A stretch of DNA of 64,000 nucleotides, from contig JBBFKY010000001.1 of the NCBI GenBank assembly GCA_037481875.1, positions 221,782 to 285,781 of the forward strand, written 5' to 3'. The notes under the pieces are model-generated. The model saw nothing but the letters and a program-made list of their open reading frames with translations. It was not told the origin of the DNA and ran no database searches. A program made the position numbers and the translations under genes. Positions 53,085 through 62,862 of this stretch are shown here, one piece after another. How positions within the stretch are numbered: position 1 is the stretch's first letter; every line of letters begins with the position of its first letter. Source of the stretch: Desulfosoma sp. (lineage in GTDB: Bacteria > Desulfobacterota > Syntrophobacteria > Syntrophobacterales > DSM-9756).

Positions 53085-55214
53085 TCAAGCAACAAGCCGA
53101 CAGACCGTCAGCAACGGGCAGTCTTTTTCGTCCCCATCTCGATGCGCATCCTCGTGAATGGCACGAATGGCCTTTTCCATGGTTGGAAAGATATGTGATT
53201 CTCCTATCTTGGCAGTTAAATGGGTCTTCTTCAACACGCTCATCACGGTCTCGTTCACACCGCTGAAGGAAATCTCAATCCCTCCGCTTCGAACCCGGTC
53301 TATCAGTAAAGAAAGTGTTTCTTCACCGGATGCGTCCATATCGTTGATTCCATTGCATACGACAAGAATGTGGCGCAGAGTGCTTTTTTTTCGAATCAAA
53401 TCCGTTATCAGATCCTCAAAATAGCTGGAATTGGCGAAAAACAAAGGCGCATCGAAGCGCATGACCGAAATATACTTACATTCACGAAGCCCATGGGTGG
53501 TAGCACAACGAAGCGCTTCGTCCTCATACCTGGCCAAGGAGGCCACCGTCGGCCTCATACTTTTATACAGAAACACTCCAAGACTCAACCCGACTCCCAT
53601 CATGATGCCCTTGTCCAGATGCGGGGCGAACCACAAAGTGAAGATAAAGGACAGAATGGAAATGAGCCCATCGTACCATTTGGCTCGCCAGGCATGAATG
53701 AAACCTGAGACGTTGATGAGACCGATGACGGCCATCATGATAACGGCGGCGAGCACCGACTGGGGTAGGTGATAGAGAAGAGGGGTGAAGAACATCAACG
53801 TGATAACGACGGCCAGACTGGTAAAGACGCTGGAAAGTCCAGTGACGGCCCCTGCCTGTAGGTTCACGGCCGATCGGGAAAACGATCCTGAGACCGGGTA
53901 ACTTTTGCCCAGAGCCCCGATGAAATTGGCAAGCCCCTGTCCGATGAGCTCTTGATTGGGATCCAATCGCTGTCCGGTTTTGCTTGCCATGGCCTTGGCA
54001 ATGCTAATGGCTTCCATGAATCCCAAAAGGGAAATGATGGCGGCGTAGGACAACAGATGCAAAGCGGCTGAGAGCTCAATTTTAGGCACGGAAAAGGCGG
54101 GGATCCCTTTGGGAACAACACCTACAACCTCCCCGCCTCCCATCATGGTGAGGCTCTCCGTTTGCAGGGGCCTGTTCCCGACTCGAAGACGCCAGATACG
54201 CCCGTCGGTCTTGAATCCCGGTGGCAGATGGCCTTTGAGATAAAAAGTCATGGTCCCGTCAGGCTTCATGGCCGCTTCAAAAAGAGTGGATCGCAGCTGT
54301 TCTCGATATTGTTGCGCTTTCGTTTTCAGCGCCTCACTTTCCAGCTGGATCAATTTGTCCTCGGATTCCCACTTCAGTTGAGCGACTGCGTCATGGGCCT
54401 CTTTGGCTCTTTCGATCTCTTTGCTCACAAGGGTGCGTTTTTCCGCCAAAGGTTTAAGTTCGTAGACGGCTTTGTTAAAGGATTGCACGCGCTCCTGTGT
54501 TTCCGGATCCTGAATCGCCGAAAGAGGCACCGTGGTGTTGTGTTCAAACCCCATGAACCAGGAGATAACCGTGGTGATGGCTACGGCCACCAAAACGTTG
54601 GGAAGCTTCGGGGCAACCTTTTTGAGGCCGTACATAATGGCGAAGGCTGTCACCCCCAAGAAGAACGTGGGCCAATGGGTGTAGTGAAAAGCCTGCTGGA
54701 TCACTCTGTAAACAGTTTGGTAGTGATGTGGAGCATTGTCCACATTGACACCAAACATCTTGGAGAGTTGGGAGGTGGCGATGATGATGGCGGCCGCGTT
54801 GGTGAAGCCATTGACCACTGGATGGGAAAGAAAATTTACCACCAACCCTAGGCGCAAGACACCGAGGCTGAACTGAAAGAGTCCAACCAAAAGCGCCAAC
54901 AAGACGGCATAGGCGATGTATTCTTGGCTGCCGGCCGTGGCAAGCGGCTCAAGGGAAGCCGATGTCATCAGGGAAACCACCGCCACGGGACCAGTTGCCA
55001 GCTGTCGGGAAGAGCCGAACAAGGATGCGATCATAGGCGGCAAAAAGGAGGCATAAAGGCCGTAGTAGGGAGGCAAACCCGCCAGTTGGGCATAGGCCAT
55101 TGACTGGGGAATCAGGACCAGAGCTACGGTCAATCCGGCGATGGCATCGGCTTGAAATGTGGCGATGTTGTACCCTTTGAACCAGTCGAGAAAAGGAAAG
55201 ATTTTTTTGAGCAT
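53085..55214 (-). CDS. SulP-family anion permease with large cytoplasmic insertion and STAS domain
   Basis: 709 residues. Membrane motifs of SulP: PQSMAYAQLAGLPPYYGLY, GSSRQLATGPVAVVS, and later GLANFIGALGKSYPVSGSFS. A C-terminal STAS domain has CNGINDMDASGEETL. Between the helices near residue 222 and the GIPAFSVP segment is an insertion of about 140 residues (54129-54548) with a coiled-coil (QSFNKAVYELKPLAEKRTLV and after) and a beta segment. The start is ATG 55214 with GGGTGG; a GTG nine bases earlier is an alternative. The family moves sulfate, bicarbonate or other anions. Confidence 0.88.
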   Translation of the reverse strand: MLKKIFPFLDWFKGYNIATFQADAIAGLTVALVLIPQSMAYAQLAGLPPYYGLYASFLPPMIASLFGSSRQLATGPVAVVSLMTSASLEPLATAGSQEYIAYAVLLALLVGLFQFSLGVLRLGLVVNFLSHPVVNGFTNAAAIIIATSQLSKMFGVNVDNAPHHYQTVYRVIQQAFHYTHWPTFFLGVTAFAIMYGLKKVAPKLPNVLVAVAITTVISWFMGFEHNTTVPLSAIQDPETQERVQSFNKAVYELKPLAEKRTLVSKEIERAKEAHDAVAQLKWESEDKLIQLESEALKTKAQQYREQLRSTLFEAAMKPDGTMTFYLKGHLPPGFKTDGRIWRLRVGNRPLQTESLTMMGGGEVVGVVPKGIPAFSVPKIELSAALHLLSYAAIISLLGFMEAISIAKAMASKTGQRLDPNQELIGQGLANFIGALGKSYPVSGSFSRSAVNLQAGAVTGLSSVFTSLAVVITLMFFTPLLYHLPQSVLAAVIMMAVIGLINVSGFIHAWRAKWYDGLISILSFIFTLWFAPHLDKGIMMGVGLSLGVFLYKSMRPTVASLARYEDEALRCATTHGLRECKYISVMRFDAPLFFANSSYFEDLITDLIRKKSTLRHILVVCNGINDMDASGEETLSLLIDRVRSGGIEISFSGVNETVMSVLKKTHLTAKIGESHIFPTMEKAIRAIHEDAHRDGDEKDCPLLTVCRLVA

Positions 55215-55294
55215 TTCGTCCACCCGTTAGAGAAAGAGTTATGATAAAAACCTGGACATGATTCACGGATTGTCAAAGCGTGGCGCGAACCCTT

Positions 55295-55945
55295 TTAGTT
55301 GGCCGCTCTACAATTTTCGTTCTCAGCAACAGCCTTTCCATTCTCACCCTCTTCCAAAGGCATGTTTCGGTTTTCCAGCATGCGTCTGCAAGCCTCGATC
55401 ATTTCTTTGTACAGCGAAGTCACATCGTACAGGTTGTACATGCGAAATCGGACCATGCTATCCACCATGGCAAAAAGGATCATGGCACTTTTTCGCGTAT
55501 GCCAGGGACCAATGGAGCCATCCTTCTGGCCCATGCGGATGGCATTTTCAAATATGTCCACAAACGCTTCATAAATGGATTCCAAAAGTTCACGGCAATC
55601 AGGGTTGGCTTCCGCCAATTCGTAGGGATAACGCTGATGCAGGATGGAGAAGAGATCTTCCCTAATGGATGCCATGTAAAGGTAAAAGGCAATGGATTCT
55701 TCAACGAGATTGAGCCCCGTGATGACTTTTTTTTCGGCCTTGTATTTTTCGAATTCCGGAAGAATGGTGTCCCGAAGGTTTCTCAAAATGGTCAGAAAAA
55801 TCTCTTGTTTGTTCTTGAAATGATAAAAAACCGTTCCTTCCGCCACTCCCGCAGCCTTGCACAGTTCGCTCATGGATGTGTCTTTAAAGCCTTTGCGGGA
55901 GAAAAAATAAGTGGCGGCCTGAAGAATCGCATCACGTTTTTTCAT
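55295..55945 (-). CDS. TetR-family transcriptional regulator
   Basis: 216 residues. The N-terminal HTH is AATYFFSRKGFKDTSMSELC followed by AAGVAEGTVFYHFKNKQEI, a classic TetR helix-turn-helix. The C-terminal ligand domain is variable. It lies 80 bp upstream of sulP on the same strand, and a palindromic site lies directly before its start, so it probably represses itself and the genes that follow. Confidence 0.92.
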   Translation of the reverse strand: MKKRDAILQAATYFFSRKGFKDTSMSELCKAAGVAEGTVFYHFKNKQEIFLTILRNLRDTILPEFEKYKAEKKVITGLNLVEESIAFYLYMASIREDLFSILHQRYPYELAEANPDCRELLESIYEAFVDIFENAIRMGQKDGSIGPWHTRKSAMILFAMVDSMVRFRMYNLYDVTSLYKEMIEACRRMLENRNMPLEEGENGKAVAENENCRAAN

Positions 55946-55969
55946 CTTTGATCCTCGCCCTGAGATGTC

Positions 55970-55985
55970 GACTGAGTGCTCAGTC
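55970..55985. promoter_or_regulatory. TetR operator palindrome
   Basis: GACTGAG, TG, CTCAGTC: seven-base inverted arms around two bases, 25 bases before the TetR start. This form (ACTGAG..CTCAGT) is common for TetR regulators. It lies just downstream of the candidate -10 box, where binding would block transcription. Confidence 0.85.
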
Positions 55986-55992
55986 GTTTTTT

Positions 55993-56021
55993 ACTTTAAT
56001 GGCTCAAAAGACACAGGTCAA
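55993..56021 (-). promoter_or_regulatory. Candidate promoter of the TetR-SulP operon
   Basis: On the minus strand: TTGACC, 17 bases, TAAAGT (five of six and four of six). It lies just upstream of the operator. The remaining gap to glgB (56022-56513) has no supported gene. Confidence 0.55.
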
Positions 56022-56513
56022 GAGAAAAAAAGATCAAGCCAACAAAAAAGCGGCAGGAGAGCTTCTCTCAAGGACGACCCTTGAAAAGAACGGCCTCAAA
56101 AGGACCTTTTCCTTAGGAGCGCGGCGCCTTGAGTCTGTTTTTCATGCAGGCGATCCTCTTTTCGCGAGAAAGCCGCTTCTTTCCGTCTTATGGAAACAGG
56201 GCACGCCCCACTTCCCCTTGAATCGGCATGCGCTGAAATGCTGTCATTTCAATTTCTTGCAATGGATTCAAAAAAAGGCTTTGCGAGCAGAACGCCTTTT
56301 TGCTCTTGTGTCCTGAAGCTTCCATGACTCACCTTGCCCGCAAGAGCTAAAATAGGTACGTTAAGCGGCACGACAGGTCGAGAACTGTGAATCTAGGTTT
56401 TTGGGCTTCACCATGACAGCATGGAGGCATGAGGGTTCACACAGTCTGCGAAGGATTCAAAAGATCAGAAGAAACAGCTGAAATCGATGAAAGAAGGAAG
56501 CGGAGCTGGCGTT

Positions 56514-58433
56514 ATGGGGGAAAGCCAATGGCGTTTTTTCAGCGACTTTGATGTCTATCTCTGGAAGCAGGGCAGCTACTACCGATCGTGGGAAAAGATG
56601 GGGGCTCACCCCTGTGTTCTGAACGGTGTGAGCGGGGTTCATTTTGCGGTGTGGGCTCCCAATGCCGAAAAGGTTTCTGTGGTGGGGGATTTCAACGCAT
56701 GGAATGAAACGGCCCATCCTTTGGAACCCTTTGGAGATACCGGCATTTGGAAGGGATTTGTTCCTGGAATCGGTGTGGGCACCTTGTACAAGTATGCCAT
56801 CACCTCCCGCTTCAATGGCTACCACGTGCTCAAAGCAGATCCCTATGCCTTTTTTGCCGAAAAACGCCCGGGGACAGCTTCCATCGTCTGGGATCTTTCT
56901 GGTTATATCTGGCAAGATAAAACCTGGATGCGGTCCCGAAACAAAAAAAACACCCGATCGGCCCCCATGGCCATTTACGAAGTCCACTTGGGCTCATGGA
57001 TGCGGGTGCCCGATGAAGGCAACCGCTGGCTCACTTACCGCGAACTGGCGCCTCGACTGGCCGCCTACGTTCGGGAGATGGGTTTCACTCACGTGGAATT
57101 ACTCCCTGTGACCGAACATCCCTTGGACGCCTCATGGGGATACCAAACCACCGGGTATTTCGCCGTCACGAGCCGCTTCGGCACCCCTCAGGATTTCATG
57201 TTTTTTGTGGACACGCTGCACCAGCATGGCATCGGGGTGATCGTCGATTGGGCCCCTGCCCATTTCCCTACCGATGAACACGGCTTAGGCTTTTTCGACG
57301 GCACGCACCTCTACGAACATGCTGACCCTCGAAAAGGCTTCCATACGGATTGGAAATCTTTCATCTACAACTACGGCCGCAACGAGGTTATGAACTTTTT
57401 GATTTCCAATGCCTTGTTTTGGCTGGATGTCTATCACGTGGATGGTCTTCGAGTGGACGCCGTGGCTTCCATGCTCTATCTCGACTATTCCCGCCGTGAT
57501 GGAGAATGGATTCCCAACCAGTACGGCGGCAACGAGAACTTGGAAGCCATTGCCTTTTTGCGCCGTTTTAATGAAATGGTCTACCGGGAACACCCCGACA
57601 CCATGACCATCGCCGAAGAATCCACCGCGTGGCCCATGGTGTCACGCCCCACATACCTGGGCGGTCTTGGGTTCGGCTTCAAATGGAACATGGGCTGGAT
57701 GCATGACACCTTGCTATACATGTCCAAGGATCCCGTTCACAGAAAATACCACCATAATCTTTTGACCTTCAGCTTGCTTTATGCGTTTTCGGAAAACTTT
57801 ATTCTGCCTTTTTCCCATGATGAGGTCGTTCATGGAAAAGCGTCCATGCTGGCCAAGATGCCAGGAGATTTGTGGCGGAAATTTGCTAACTTAAGGCTTC
57901 TCTACGGCTATATGTACGGCCATCCTGGAAAGAAGCTGTTGTTCATGGGTTCGGAATTCGGCCAGTGGAGTGAATGGAACCATGAGAGTTCACTGGATTG
58001 GTTTCTTTTGGAACATGACTCCCACAAGGGACTTCAGCAGTGGGTGAAGGATCTCAACCACTTTTTATGCAGCGAACCGGCCCTGTATGAGCTGGACAAT
58101 GAACCCCAGGGCTTTGAATGGATCGACTGTAACGACAGCGATCAAAGCACCCTGGTCTTTTTGCGCCGTGGGAAAAAGGGAGAAGACCTGGTGGTGTGCG
58201 CCATGAATTTTACCCCTGTTCCACGATACCCTTATCGTATTGGGGTGCCTTTTGGAGGCTTTTGGCAAGAGGTGCTTAACAGTGACGCCGTCATCTACGG
58301 TGGAAGCGGCCAAGGAAATCTGGGCGGCGTGGTGGCCGAAGCTTCCCCTTACCATGGTCGGCCTTTCTCCTTGAGCATCAATTTGCCTCCCTTGGCGGCA
58401 GTCTTTTTCAAACCCCAGGGTTCAGCCCTGTGA
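56514..58433 (+). CDS. glgB: 1,4-alpha-glucan branching enzyme
   Basis: 639 residues. An N-terminal CBM48 precedes the GH13 barrel, with family motifs [18 protein letters not shown] (nucleophile Asp315) and IAEES (acid/base Glu368), and [10 protein letters not shown]. It introduces alpha-1,6 branches into glycogen. The start at 56514 (MGESQW) has GGAG eight bases upstream; an earlier ATG at 56487 adds nine residues. Other glycogen genes are not in the window. Confidence 0.96.
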   Translation: MGESQWRFFSDFDVYLWKQGSYYRSWEKMGAHPCVLNGVSGVHFAVWAPNAEKVSVVGDFNAWNETAHPLEPFGDTGIWKGFVPGIGVGTLYKYAITSRFNGYHVLKADPYAFFAEKRPGTASIVWDLSGYIWQDKTWMRSRNKKNTRSAPMAIYEVHLGSWMRVPDEGNRWLTYRELAPRLAAYVREMGFTHVELLPVTEHPLDASWGYQTTGYFAVTSRFGTPQDFMFFVDTLHQHGIGVIVDWAPAHFPTDEHGLGFFDGTHLYEHADPRKGFHTDWKSFIYNYGRNEVMNFLISNALFWLDVYHVDGLRVDAVASMLYLDYSRRDGEWIPNQYGGNENLEAIAFLRRFNEMVYREHPDTMTIAEESTAWPMVSRPTYLGGLGFGFKWNMGWMHDTLLYMSKDPVHRKYHHNLLTFSLLYAFSENFILPFSHDEVVHGKASMLAKMPGDLWRKFANLRLLYGYMYGHPGKKLLFMGSEFGQWSEWNHESSLDWFLLEHDSHKGLQQWVKDLNHFLCSEPALYELDNEPQGFEWIDCNDSDQSTLVFLRRGKKGEDLVVCAMNFTPVPRYPYRIGVPFGGFWQEVLNSDAVIYGGSGQGNLGGVVAEASPYHGRPFSLSINLPPLAAVFFKPQGSAL

Positions 58434-58475
58434 CGGCGTACGTCTCATTTTGAAAACACGAGGGGCGAACCTTCC

Positions 58476-59915
58476 ATGGCACCCGCGACTCCTGCGCTCA
58501 TTTCCGGGCTCTTTTCTAGACCGATCGAATGCGCCACCGCCTTGAACGACCTTCCTGACGCTCTCATTTTTTTGTCCCTTCATCGAAGGGTCCTCTTCTT
58601 GAACCGAGCGGCGGAGGTGCTCACGGGGCTTAGCGATGAACAGGCTCGAGGGCTGCCGTGCCGCCATGTCGTGCGCAGCAATCTTTGCCTCAGGGAATGT
58701 CCTTTCCGTCAACCCTGGGGTCATGGAGGGGCTCAGTGTCGTGAAGGGGACATCATCAATAGGGATCGACGTCGGGTTCCTGTGCGCATCAGCTACGTGG
58801 TTCTGAGAGACCTGGAAGGCGCCGTGGCCGGTTTCCTGGAAATTCTTGAAGATCTTCGGCCTTTTCAGATGCTGGAATCTCGATCAGGCCAAGCGGACCG
58901 GCTCAGCCGTATCATCGGTGGAAGTCCCGCCATGGAGCGGCTTTTCGGCATCCTTCCGGGCATTGCCCAGACCGATTCTTCGGTGCTCATTACGGGGGAA
59001 ACCGGCACGGGCAAGGATCTTCTCGCTGAAGCCATTCATCAACTTTCGAGCCGGGCCAAAGGGCCTTTCGTAAAAGTCAATTGCGGAGCGCTGCCGGAAA
59101 CCCTCTTGGAGTCCGAGCTTTTCGGGCATCAAAAGGGAGCCTTTACGGGCGCTGTGGAAAATAAACCGGGTAGATTCCGGCTGGCTCACAACGGCACGTT
59201 GTTTCTTACCGAGATCGGGGATCTGCCTTTACCTCTTCAAGTTAAGCTGCTCACTTTTCTGGACGACCATGTCATCTACCCTTTGGGTTCCACTAAAGGC
59301 ACGCGCGTCGATGTGCGCATCATCGCCGCCACCCATAGGGACCTTCAAGCCATGGTTCGGGAGGGCAAGTTTCGCCAGGATTTGCTCTATCGATTAAACG
59401 TGGTCCGAATTCACATTCCGCCCCTTCGAGAAAGGCGCGAAGATGTGCGGTTGCTGCTGGAGCATTTTCTTGCCGCTTTTGTTTCCAATTTTCAAAAGAA
59501 TGTCAAAGGCTTTTCCAAGGATGCCTTGCGCTGTCTTTTGGAATACCCTTATCCTGGAAACGTGCGCGAGCTTAAAAACATTGTGGAATATGCGGTGAAC
59601 GTGTGTCGTGAAGAGACCATTGATGTGCATCACTTGCCGTCCTATGTGACAGAGATGCGGGATAGGGTTCTGCACGTGCCAGAGACTGGAGACCTGGAAC
59701 CGCCGACGAAAAGTGTCTTCGTGGGGTTGCCTCTTGGCGCCGAAACGGCCGACTGGACCGCAATGGAGCGACGTCTCATTGTGGAAGCTCTTGTCAAGGC
59801 CAAAGGCAAACGAACTCGAGCGGCGCAAATTCTGGGCTGGGGGCGTTCCACTTTGTGGCGTAAGATGAAACAATACGGGCTTTTGGCTTCTGGATCCGAC
59901 CAAGTGGACGTTTAG
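58476..59915 (+). CDS. Sigma-54-dependent enhancer-binding regulator with PAS domain
   Basis: 479 residues. A PAS-like N-terminus (DALIFLSLHRRVLFLNRAAE, CRHVVRSNLCLRECPFRQ) holds several cysteines that may bind a metal or respond to redox. The AAA+ domain has GETGTGKDLLAEAIH, ESELFGHQKGAFTGA and a Walker B LTEIG (usually DE, here TE). Then VRELKNI and a Fis-type HTH (RTRAAQILGWGRSTLWRKM). It activates sigma-54 promoters, probably of nearby genes. No receiver is attached. The GAFTGA loop is intact, so sigma-54 contact is expected. Confidence 0.93.
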   Translation: MAPATPALISGLFSRPIECATALNDLPDALIFLSLHRRVLFLNRAAEVLTGLSDEQARGLPCRHVVRSNLCLRECPFRQPWGHGGAQCREGDIINRDRRRVPVRISYVVLRDLEGAVAGFLEILEDLRPFQMLESRSGQADRLSRIIGGSPAMERLFGILPGIAQTDSSVLITGETGTGKDLLAEAIHQLSSRAKGPFVKVNCGALPETLLESELFGHQKGAFTGAVENKPGRFRLAHNGTLFLTEIGDLPLPLQVKLLTFLDDHVIYPLGSTKGTRVDVRIIAATHRDLQAMVREGKFRQDLLYRLNVVRIHIPPLRERREDVRLLLEHFLAAFVSNFQKNVKGFSKDALRCLLEYPYPGNVRELKNIVEYAVNVCREETIDVHHLPSYVTEMRDRVLHVPETGDLEPPTKSVFVGLPLGAETADWTAMERRLIVEALVKAKGKRTRAAQILGWGRSTLWRKMKQYGLLASGSDQVDV

Positions 59916-59929
59916 AAGTGGGGCATTCT

Positions 59930-60316
59930 ATGGTTCGAGTGATTATTCCTGTGCATGGTTCAGAAGTGGCGCCCCGCTTTGATTTGGCCTCAGAAGTCTG
60001 GATCGGTGTGCAGGGACCGGACGGCCGTTTTATGCAAGAACGCACGGTGGTCATGCCGCAGGCGTCTACGGAAAACCTGTGTCAGCTCATTGTGTCCGAA
60101 GGGGCGCACGTGGTGGTCTGCGGAGCCGTCGAACAGGAGTATTTCGATTATCTTGTTTGGAAAAAAGTTACGGTCTATGACGATGTCATAGCGACGGTGG
60201 ACGCCGTGAAAAAGGCCCTCGAAGAGGGCACCTTGAAACCTGGCGCTGTGCTTTTGGAAAGGATCCTTGAGGAGTCAGAGCATGTTTTGGGACCGGTGGA
60301 TTCACCAGATTCGTGA
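59930..60316 (+). CDS. NifX/NifB-C-type cofactor-associated protein (dinitrogenase Fe-Mo family)
   Basis: 128 residues. VIIPVHGSEVAPRFDLASEV is the family opening, and VVCGAVEQEYFDYLVWKKV follows. Many sulfate reducers have such proteins outside nitrogenase clusters. No nif gene is visible here. The ATG at 59930 overlaps no neighbour upstream; its 3' end overlaps the kinase gene by 35 bases, so they are probably coupled. Confidence 0.83.
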   Translation: MVRVIIPVHGSEVAPRFDLASEVWIGVQGPDGRFMQERTVVMPQASTENLCQLIVSEGAHVVVCGAVEQEYFDYLVWKKVTVYDDVIATVDAVKKALEEGTLKPGAVLLERILEESEHVLGPVDSPDS

Positions 60317-62006
60317 GGCTTTCAGCCTGGAATTGGACGAAAGCGGTGCCGCTCGATATGGGATTTTGCGCCGCAATTTGGTCATTCTCATGGGCGTGGT
60401 GACGATTGTCCCTCTGGTCCTTATGGCTGCCATCAATTATCACGAATATCGAAAGGTGCTCGGCCAGGAACTTGCCAATCCTTTACGCAATATTGTCAAT
60501 AAGACGAAGCATTCCTTTGAACTTTTCATTGCCGAACGTCAATCGGCGGTGAGTTTCATTGCTCGCGCTTACGGATATCACGAACTCGTGGATCCCCAGC
60601 GACTCAATCACATTTTTCGAGTGGTCAAGCAGGAATTTTCCGGCTTTGTGGATATGGGCTTGATAGACTCGCGCGGCGTTCAGGTGAACTATGTAGGCCC
60701 TTATGATCTTAAGGGAAGAGATTACTCGGATCAGAACTGGTTTCACGAAGTGAATGTTCGAGGGATCTATGTAAGCGATGTTTTTTTGGGATATCGTCGA
60801 TTCCCTCACGTGGTGATCGCCGTAGAACAGACCAGCTTGGAAGGGGATCGATGGATTCTTCGCGCCACCATTGACACCCAAAGGTTCAACGAACTGATCG
60901 CTTCGATGGGTTTAGATCCGGACAGCGATGCCTTTCTCGTCAACCATGACGGCGTCTTTCAGACGCCTTCGCGCTTTTATGGAGGCGTTTTAGAAAAATG
61001 CCCGCTTCCCATTCCCCCGGTCAGCTACCAGGCCAATGTCACGACGGCCGTGGATCCCTCGGGACGCCCCATTTTTCTCGCTTATGCCCATTTTGTGCAT
61101 CCCAATTTTGTCCTTATGGCGGTTAAGCCCCAGGCGGACGTGCTTCGAGCCTGGACCACGCTCAAGAACGAGCTGGTGGTCCTGTTTTTGGCGGCCACCA
61201 CGCTGATCTTTCTTGTGGTTTACAGGCTGACCGGCAACGTGGTGCGAAAGGTGAGGGAGGCTGATGAACGACGCGAAGCGGCCTATCAAGAAATGCAGCA
61301 TCATCACAAATTGTCTTCCATCGGCCGGTTGGCTGCCGGCGTTGCCCACGAGATCAACAACCCTTTGGCTATTATCAACGAAAAAGCCGGCCTGATGATG
61401 GACCTTTTGCAAGGGGTTCCGGATTTTCCGTATCGCGAAAAGTTTCAGGTCTTGATCACCGCGATCCTTGACTCTGTGGAGCGCTGCCGCAACATCACTC
61501 ATAGGCTTCTGGGGTTTGCTAGGCGTATGGATGTGCATATCGAGGTGCTCGATGTCAACGAGGTGATTCATGACGTCGTGGGTTTTCTGGAAAAGGAGGC
61601 TCTGTACCGCAATGTCGACCTGAGACTTCATCTGGCACCAAATCTTTCCAAAATCGCCTCCGACCGGGGGCAACTTCAGCAGGTTTTTTTAAACATTCTC
61701 AACAATGCCTTTGCCGCAGTTGCTGAAGGAGGCATGGTGAGCATTACCACCTGGGATGCGGATTCCGAGCGAATCGGCGTCAGTATTCAGGACAACGGGC
61801 ACGGCATGAGTCCGGAAACGCTGCAACACATCTTCGAGCCCTTTTTTACGACCAAGAAGGGTTCCGGGACAGGACTGGGTTTGCCCATCACCTACGGCAT
61901 CGTCAAGAAGCTGGGCGGTTGCATTGAGGTTCAGAGCGAGGAGGGTCGAGGAAGCACTTTTACTGTTTATCTGCCGAAAAAAGGACCTGAGCTGAGCGAA
62001 AATTGA
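60282..62006 (+). CDS. Membrane histidine kinase with Cache-type sensor
   Basis: 574 residues. TM1 is at about 33-53 and TM2 at about 307-328, with an extracellular dCache-like sensor between. The H-box GVAHEINNPLAIINEKAG has the phospho-His. The catalytic domain has NILNNAFAAV (N-box), DNGHGM and GTGLGLPI. The start at 60282 has GAGGAG upstream and overlaps the previous gene. It likely phosphorylates the receiver at 62031. Confidence 0.93.
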   Translation: MFWDRWIHQIREAFSLELDESGAARYGILRRNLVILMGVVTIVPLVLMAAINYHEYRKVLGQELANPLRNIVNKTKHSFELFIAERQSAVSFIARAYGYHELVDPQRLNHIFRVVKQEFSGFVDMGLIDSRGVQVNYVGPYDLKGRDYSDQNWFHEVNVRGIYVSDVFLGYRRFPHVVIAVEQTSLEGDRWILRATIDTQRFNELIASMGLDPDSDAFLVNHDGVFQTPSRFYGGVLEKCPLPIPPVSYQANVTTAVDPSGRPIFLAYAHFVHPNFVLMAVKPQADVLRAWTTLKNELVVLFLAATTLIFLVVYRLTGNVVRKVREADERREAAYQEMQHHHKLSSIGRLAAGVAHEINNPLAIINEKAGLMMDLLQGVPDFPYREKFQVLITAILDSVERCRNITHRLLGFARRMDVHIEVLDVNEVIHDVVGFLEKEALYRNVDLRLHLAPNLSKIASDRGQLQQVFLNILNNAFAAVAEGGMVSITTWDADSERIGVSIQDNGHGMSPETLQHIFEPFFTTKKGSGTGLGLPITYGIVKKLGGCIEVQSEEGRGSTFTVYLPKKGPELSEN

Positions 62007-62030
62007 ACAAGCGGTGAAAGGAGCCAAAGA

Positions 62031-62417
62031 GTGGGTATGGAACCGTTTCACGTACTGCTTGTGGATGATGAAAAAGAATTTGCGACCACCCTGTCTGAAA
62101 GACTGGAAATTCGAGGCCTTAAGGTGAGTGTGGCCTTCAACGGAAACGATGCCCTACGATGGATGGAAGAAAAACGGTTTGACGTCATTGTGGCGGACGT
62201 GCGCATGCCCGGCTTCAGCGGTTTGGATCTCCTGAGGCACATCAAGTCCCGGAAAATAGGAACGCCGGTGATTCTCCTTTCAGGATACAGCGCCCTGCAA
62301 GAAGCCATCGAAGGCATGCATCTGGGCGCTTTCGATTATCTGATAAAGCCCGTGGACATCGAACAGCTCATGGAAAAGATGCGGGAGGCCGTCGAGAACA
62401 AAAGTTCGGGGGGATGA
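62031..62417 (+). CDS. Stand-alone response-regulator receiver
   Basis: 128 residues. The receiver is complete: LVDDEKEF, Asp56 in VADVRMPG, Ser in LSGYS and Lys in LIKPVD. No output domain. The GTG at 62031 has AAAGGAG at seven bases; the ATG at 62037 is an alternative. It lies 24 bp behind the kinase. Confidence 0.92.
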   Translation: MGMEPFHVLLVDDEKEFATTLSERLEIRGLKVSVAFNGNDALRWMEEKRFDVIVADVRMPGFSGLDLLRHIKSRKIGTPVILLSGYSALQEAIEGMHLGAFDYLIKPVDIEQLMEKMREAVENKSSGG

Positions 62418-62862
62418 AGTGGTGAGCGCGTTTCCTGGTGATTCCGATTCCTGCCCTTAAAGATTGCCCTTTCTGTGCCATTTCATATCATTTTGTTTCA
62501 CTCCCATATGTCTCATATTGTTTTAGGATGAAGCTTGGCGGGGAGCCGTCAGAGCGGCATCGAAGCGAGTCCTTTAAGAAACCATGGTTTTTTCTCTGGC
62601 ATCCTTTGTGCATTTTCGAACAAACGCCACGCCCGGGAAACACCAGGGCGCGGTCTATGAAGGAGAGATTGTAAGAAAAGAGTGGTTGAACGGCGTGACT
62701 TGAAGGGAAATCCTAAGGGCGCCAAGGTTACGGATCACGCGGGGCATCGGGTTCGGTGGCCGGGGTTTGCCGATTTGTTGGATTTTTTTGTCATGATGAA
62801 AAGTTTACGAAACACTGCGTCAGGCTTTTCGCGGGAAAGGTCGGCCTGACGGGGCGATGGTC
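62418..62862. other. Intergenic region with a possible -24/-12 site
   Basis: About 445 bases without a supported gene; a short frame at 62438-62674 has no recognisable content. TGGCATCCTTTGTGCA at 62597-62612 has GG and GC ten bases apart, the sigma-54 spacing, with partial consensus match. The neighbouring sigma-54 regulator makes it worth testing. Confidence 0.35.

Noticed and set aside
62438..62674. A short plus-strand frame with several cysteines between two receiver genes
   Set aside because: No ribosome site, no family, and unusual composition; more likely non-coding.
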